Below are positions 60,575-64,000 of a stretch of DNA of 64,000 nt, one piece after another; the stretch's first letter is position 1; every line of letters starts with the position of its first letter. The stretch is from Cymbidium sinense. Its lineage: Eukaryota; Streptophyta; Magnoliopsida; Asparagales; Orchidaceae. The position numbers and the translations under genes are program-made. Under the pieces are notes generated by a model. The model ran no database searches, was not told the origin of the DNA, and was given only the letters and a program-made list of their open reading frames with translations. The stretch lies in contig CM038214.1 of NCBI GenBank assembly GCA_021442155.1, positions 136,252,040 to 136,316,039 on the forward strand, written 5' to 3'.

Positions 60575-61665
60575 ACATACATATCCCACAATATTTATAA
60601 TATTTATACATTTATAAAATATTTATTTATCTAATAATTTTTTATACTTAAAAAAATATATTTGATCGTCGCCTAAAAAATTAATCGATCAAGACGAATC
60701 TCAAAAGATTTTAAATGCCGATCTAATCACCGATTTCAAGCAGTTTTATAATAAACCGACCGCCCGATGATAATAACATAGCGACATCAAGATACCGATC
60801 CAACTCGAATCGACCGATCGTTTATCGAGAGAAAATGGATCCCGATCCGCCAAATGGTCACCAAACCGACATATTTATAGTCGAGGCCCAAGACGAATCC
60901 AACGAATCCAAGATCACCCAATTCCGACATCATTAAGGCACCCAGATCATCAAAATACACCGTCTGATCGAGGGGATCGCACTGGGCCGTCCGATGGGAG
61001 TGGTTATGGGAGTGGTTGGAGTTTTCCACAAATTTACAAGGCCTGCCACTCCCAAAAATCTATAAATGAGCTTTCATTCTCATCTTGGGAGGAATCAGAC
61101 TGAGCTCGAGAACCACCGGGCCGAATGACGATGATCTATCACCACCGCCACCACCAGTTCAAGATCGAGCTCACCCTTAGGAGACGCTCTGGAACGGGGA
61201 AAGACTGCCGCTCCTTTCTCCAAGATCAAGAGGTTGCTCTAAGATCGCCTTCTACCGCTGGGAAACTTCTCCTCGAGTTGGATTGACCGATATGTTTTTT
61301 ACACTGAATATTGATTCAAGAACACCTTCTTCTCCAACTAACGAAGCAAGCGATCTGTATCAACACAAAGTTCTTGACGGCAAGACTGTGGTTTTTTTCC
61401 CTTTAACGGGTTTTCCACGATAACCCCCGTGTTCATATCCCCGCTTGTGTGTTGGATAATTTTTGGGCTACGACGAAGATCTCGCATCTACCGGAATAAA
61501 ATTCTCTAGCACACAACAATATTTCATTTAAAAAATTGAGTAATCATACTATTTTTTATGTTATATTAAATATTTAAGTATTATATATATATATTAAAAT
61601 TTAGATATCGATATATAAATATATACAAATTGTGAGGAATTATATAAATCCCCTAAATTTTAAAA
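60575..61665. mobile_element. MITE split by a solo LTR
   Basis: The left part (60575-60657) begins TTTACATACATATCCCACAA, the right part (61524-about 61660) ends with GTGAGGAATTATATAAATCC. Together they form one diverged MITE of the TTTACATACATACCACACAATTC family, interrupted by the LTR at 60663-61518. Confidence 0.6.
60663..61518 (+). mobile_element. Solo LTR, family A, 856 bp, TSD ATATT
   Basis: Starts TGATCGTCGCC and ends CTAGCACACAACA, flanked by perfect ATATT (60658-60662 and 61519-61523). Internal landmarks CTATAAATGAGC (a possible TATA region, about 61060) and CGTGTTCATATCCCCG. It is the most complete of three family A copies in the window (also 21223-21650 minus and 24739-25500 plus). 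Confidence 0.85.
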
Positions 61666-61691
61666 CAAATAATAAATTAATTTATAAATAT

Positions 61692-62630
61692 TGATATGGC
61701 TCTCAAAATACCACTAGTCAAAGCACAAATCTTGGTGTCGAAGGCGATATGATTTTGAGTCAAAACCGATCAAGATCAAACACTTAAAATATCATTGAAA
61801 TCTTTGGGATATCAATTAAATCCCAAAATAACTCTCAAATATGGAGTGTTTATAGTCAAATCGAGAGTCTCGACGAACCGGATCTAACGAGCTTAAGATC
61901 TCATAATTCCGACTTCATTTGGGCATCCAAATGCTCAAAATACATCAAATGATCAAGGAATCATCCGACGTCCGATCGAGGGGAGTGGTACGCCTTACAT
62001 GAATTAGAATACCCTCCTCCCATCTATAAATAGGCCTTCACTCCTCACTTGGGGCCAAGGCCAAGTGAAGAAGAAGAAGAAGAAGTTCAAGCAAGGAAGA
62101 AGAAGAGCGAACAAGGAGAAGAAGAAGAGCCAACAAGGAAGAAAGGAAGAGTTCAAGAAGAAGAAGAAAGAAGAACAAGAAGAAGGAAGAGTTCAAGAAA
62201 GGAAGAAGAGGAAGAGTCCGAGCAAGGAAAAAGGAAGAGTTCAAGCAAGGAAGAAAAGGAGGAGAATAAGAAGAGCTCAAGAAGATCCCAGCAAGATCGC
62301 ACTCCTCGGCCATCAACCACCACCGCCAGCCGTCGCCATCACTAATTATACTGCATTTTCACAGTTTCTCCGGTTCACCATCTCCACCATCAAGAACTAT
62401 TACAACTGATCATTGTTACACGTTTGTTTTCTCATACACAATTGTAATCCTCATCGGAAGACTTTGTATTCCAAAAGGATACATAAGCTTTTCTCCAGCC
62501 CGTGATTTTCCCTCTTTCGAGATTTTCCACGCTAAAATTTTTTGAGTGTCTCTGTTGCTCTTTATTTACGTGTGTGGACTAAACAAGGCGCATAAACTTT
62601 CACTCTACCGCTAACATTTTCAAGACGTAA
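61692..62630 (+). mobile_element. Family B 5' LTR of a Ty3/gypsy element
   Basis: Starts TGATATGGCTCTC and is homologous in order to the solo LTR at 11753-13086: CACTTAAAATATCATTG, GGAGTGTTTAT, TCAAATCGAG, GATCTAAC, CAATTGTAATC. A TATA-like CTATAAATAG lies at about 62023. The exact 3' end is uncertain by 20-30 bp. A gag region follows, so this is the 5' LTR of an element that continues beyond the window. Confidence 0.75.
62064..62290 (+). repeat. GAA-rich degenerate repeat in the LTR
   Basis: A purine tract of GAAGAAGAAGAGC and GTTCAAGCAAGGAAGA variants. The Lys/Glu-rich frames across it (62049-62345, 62065-62409) are artefacts of the composition. Confidence 0.8.
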
Positions 62631-62680
62631 TGCGGCCCTGGAAGAAAACTCTTCAACCACAATTCGTGAACATCCACGTT

Positions 62681-64000
62681 ATGGCCAATAGTACAACACT
62701 TCACAACGGAGCTTCCGCTCCAACTCCTCATTCTCAAAACCCATCCTCAAACCAAGGACGCCAAGTTGAGGGCGAATGGGAATCTCTTTGGAAGATCGTG
62801 GTCCGAATGGAGGAGTCTCAAAATAAAATGATCCAACTTTGCAAGGATTACAATACCGCTACTACGAAACATATCTCCCCAAGATCGGTGCGCCCGAGGA
62901 GGTCAAACGCTAATCCTCCCGACACCGGAGTTCCTCCGCATGGAGACCGTAACGCCGATCTCCTCGACACCGCTAGTTCCACTCATCCATCGTGATGCCA
63001 ACCGCTTACTAATCCACCGATCGTTGTTGATAGCTTCACAAATGCTCATCTTGTTAATCCCGCCATGACATTCGTACGATGACGCTTAATACAAGATGAA
63101 TTTCACCTTCAAGATAGAAATCATCTTCACCCACACCGCATGAGGAGTCCTCACCTTTACCGGCCATTCTTCAACATCCAATTCCGTAGGTTTCAAGCTT
63201 CAGCATTGATTCCTATGATGGGGCAACCGACCCACACCTAACACATCGACCATTACAGACTATCATGCATATCCAACGAGCTCGACACACCGCTTTGTCG
63301 TCTTTCCGTTACCCTCAAAGGGCAAGCTCGACTGGTTCTACTCTTCCAAGGGATCCATCCATACCTTTAACGAACTCGCCAGTTCTTTGTGGAGCTTCAT
63401 TTCAAATCGGAGAATCATTAAAGATTCCTCCCATCTTTCCGTATTCACGTAACGAGGGGAATCACTCAAAGAATACTTCCAGGTTCTCTGAAGCTCGCCA
63501 AATACCTAGTAACCTCGAACTATTAAGAGGAGTTTTCCTTGAGGACTCGTCAGGCTTTATTAGTCATTAATGCGGGACACGGTCCTCGTATGCCGACTTA
63601 GTTCATCATTATAAAGCACAAATCTCCCGATGAAGCTATTAATGCCCATCATGAAACAATTTGAACAATATGCGAGAAAACATAAAAACACCGAAATGTG
63701 GGACAGAATCAAAAAGCGACAAGGTAGTCATGATCTCCCTCCCGACCCCCATATCAACAAGCGTGAACCTCGACATACACCGAACACATCTCGTGTTAAC
63801 CTCGATGGCTATTAATGAAGAACATATCAAGTGGCGCATCCATTGAAGCGAATTGAGGAAATCGAGCAATATTGTCATCGGCGTGGACATACTCTTGAAG
63901 CATGTATACATACAAGGAAGAAATCGAGAGACTCATTCAACAAGGATACCTACGTCGTTTTGTGAAGAATCAACCACCTCAAACAAACACACCTCCGTTT
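62681..64000 (+). pseudogene. Ty3/gypsy gag remnant, running off the right edge
   Basis: The first open piece (62630-62995) includes MANSTTLHNGASAPTPHSQN. Later pieces, in other frames, read KGKLDWFYSSKGSIHTFNEL (about 63316-63375) and RGESLKEYFQVL, the retrotransposon gag core, then YCHRRGHTLEAC, and RLIQQGYLRRFVKNQPPQ at the end (about 63925-63980), as in Tat-like plant gypsy elements. Stops and frame changes show decay. pol would lie beyond 64000. Confidence 0.75.

Noticed and set aside
62049..62409. Lys/Glu-rich protein frames
   Set aside because: They come from a GAA-rich tract inside an LTR.

Overview
The window is AT-rich nuclear DNA from a flowering plant. Evidence: GT-AG introns, single-exon UGT and multi-exon housekeeping genes with plant-type domain sets (cyclin A, FYVE-containing PIKfyve/FAB1), and a dense load of plant-type LINEs, Ty3/gypsy and Ty1/copia LTRs, MULEs and MITEs. 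The UGT resembles the rice C-glucosyltransferase, which makes a monocot plausible, but the species cannot be fixed from this sequence alone. Three protein-coding genes are recognisable, all on the minus strand: a UGT708-type C-glucosyltransferase-like gene (8.1-9.5 kb) carrying two mutually compensating frameshifts, an apparently intact 11-exon A-type cyclin (28.4-33.3 kb), and an apparently intact 11-exon FAB1/PIKfyve-type phosphatidylinositol-3-phosphate 5-kinase (36.4-59.5 kb). The exon chains for the last two close exactly in frame (498 and 1,807 codons) from my hand translation.

Layout. 0-6.8 kb: a degenerate minisatellite, then a decayed but full-length L1-type LINE (428-6766) with an 18-bp target-site duplication. 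6.8-11.7 kb: AT-rich spacer with MITEs, the UGT gene, microsatellites and an RTE-type LINE fragment. 11.75-13.09 kb: a Ty3/gypsy-type solo LTR (family B, TSD ATGTT). 13.4-21.0 kb: a probable 7.6-kb Mutator-like element containing a decayed MULE transposase, a decayed plant-mobile-domain (PMD) gene and a 185-bp tandem array, bounded by diverged inverted repeats. 21.1-25.5 kb: a scrambled cluster of gypsy pieces (family A LTRs in both orientations, an RNase H fragment, LTR D, two minisatellites, two large AT microsatellites). 26.4-27.3 kb: a GCTCGA-rich, probably hAT-related element.

28.4-59.5 kb: the cyclin and FAB1 genes. The last FAB1 intron is about 13.96 kb and holds a nested pile: a decayed copia element, itself interrupted by a Tourist-like MITE, an 808-bp hAT-like element and a 4.0-kb solo LTR (family C, TSD TATAT), with a second 2.9-kb family C solo LTR (TSD TTGTT) further along. 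All FAB1 splice sites remain canonical. A long near-palindromic fold-back lies in another FAB1 intron.

59.5-64 kb: FAB1 upstream region, a MITE split by an 856-bp family A solo LTR (TSD ATATT), then a family B 5' LTR followed by the gag of a decayed Ty3/gypsy element that runs off the right edge.

The three genes do not form a pathway. The cyclin acts in the cell cycle, FAB1 makes PtdIns(3,5)P2 on endosomes and vacuoles, and the UGT is specialised metabolism. No RNA gene or CRISPR array could be supported.
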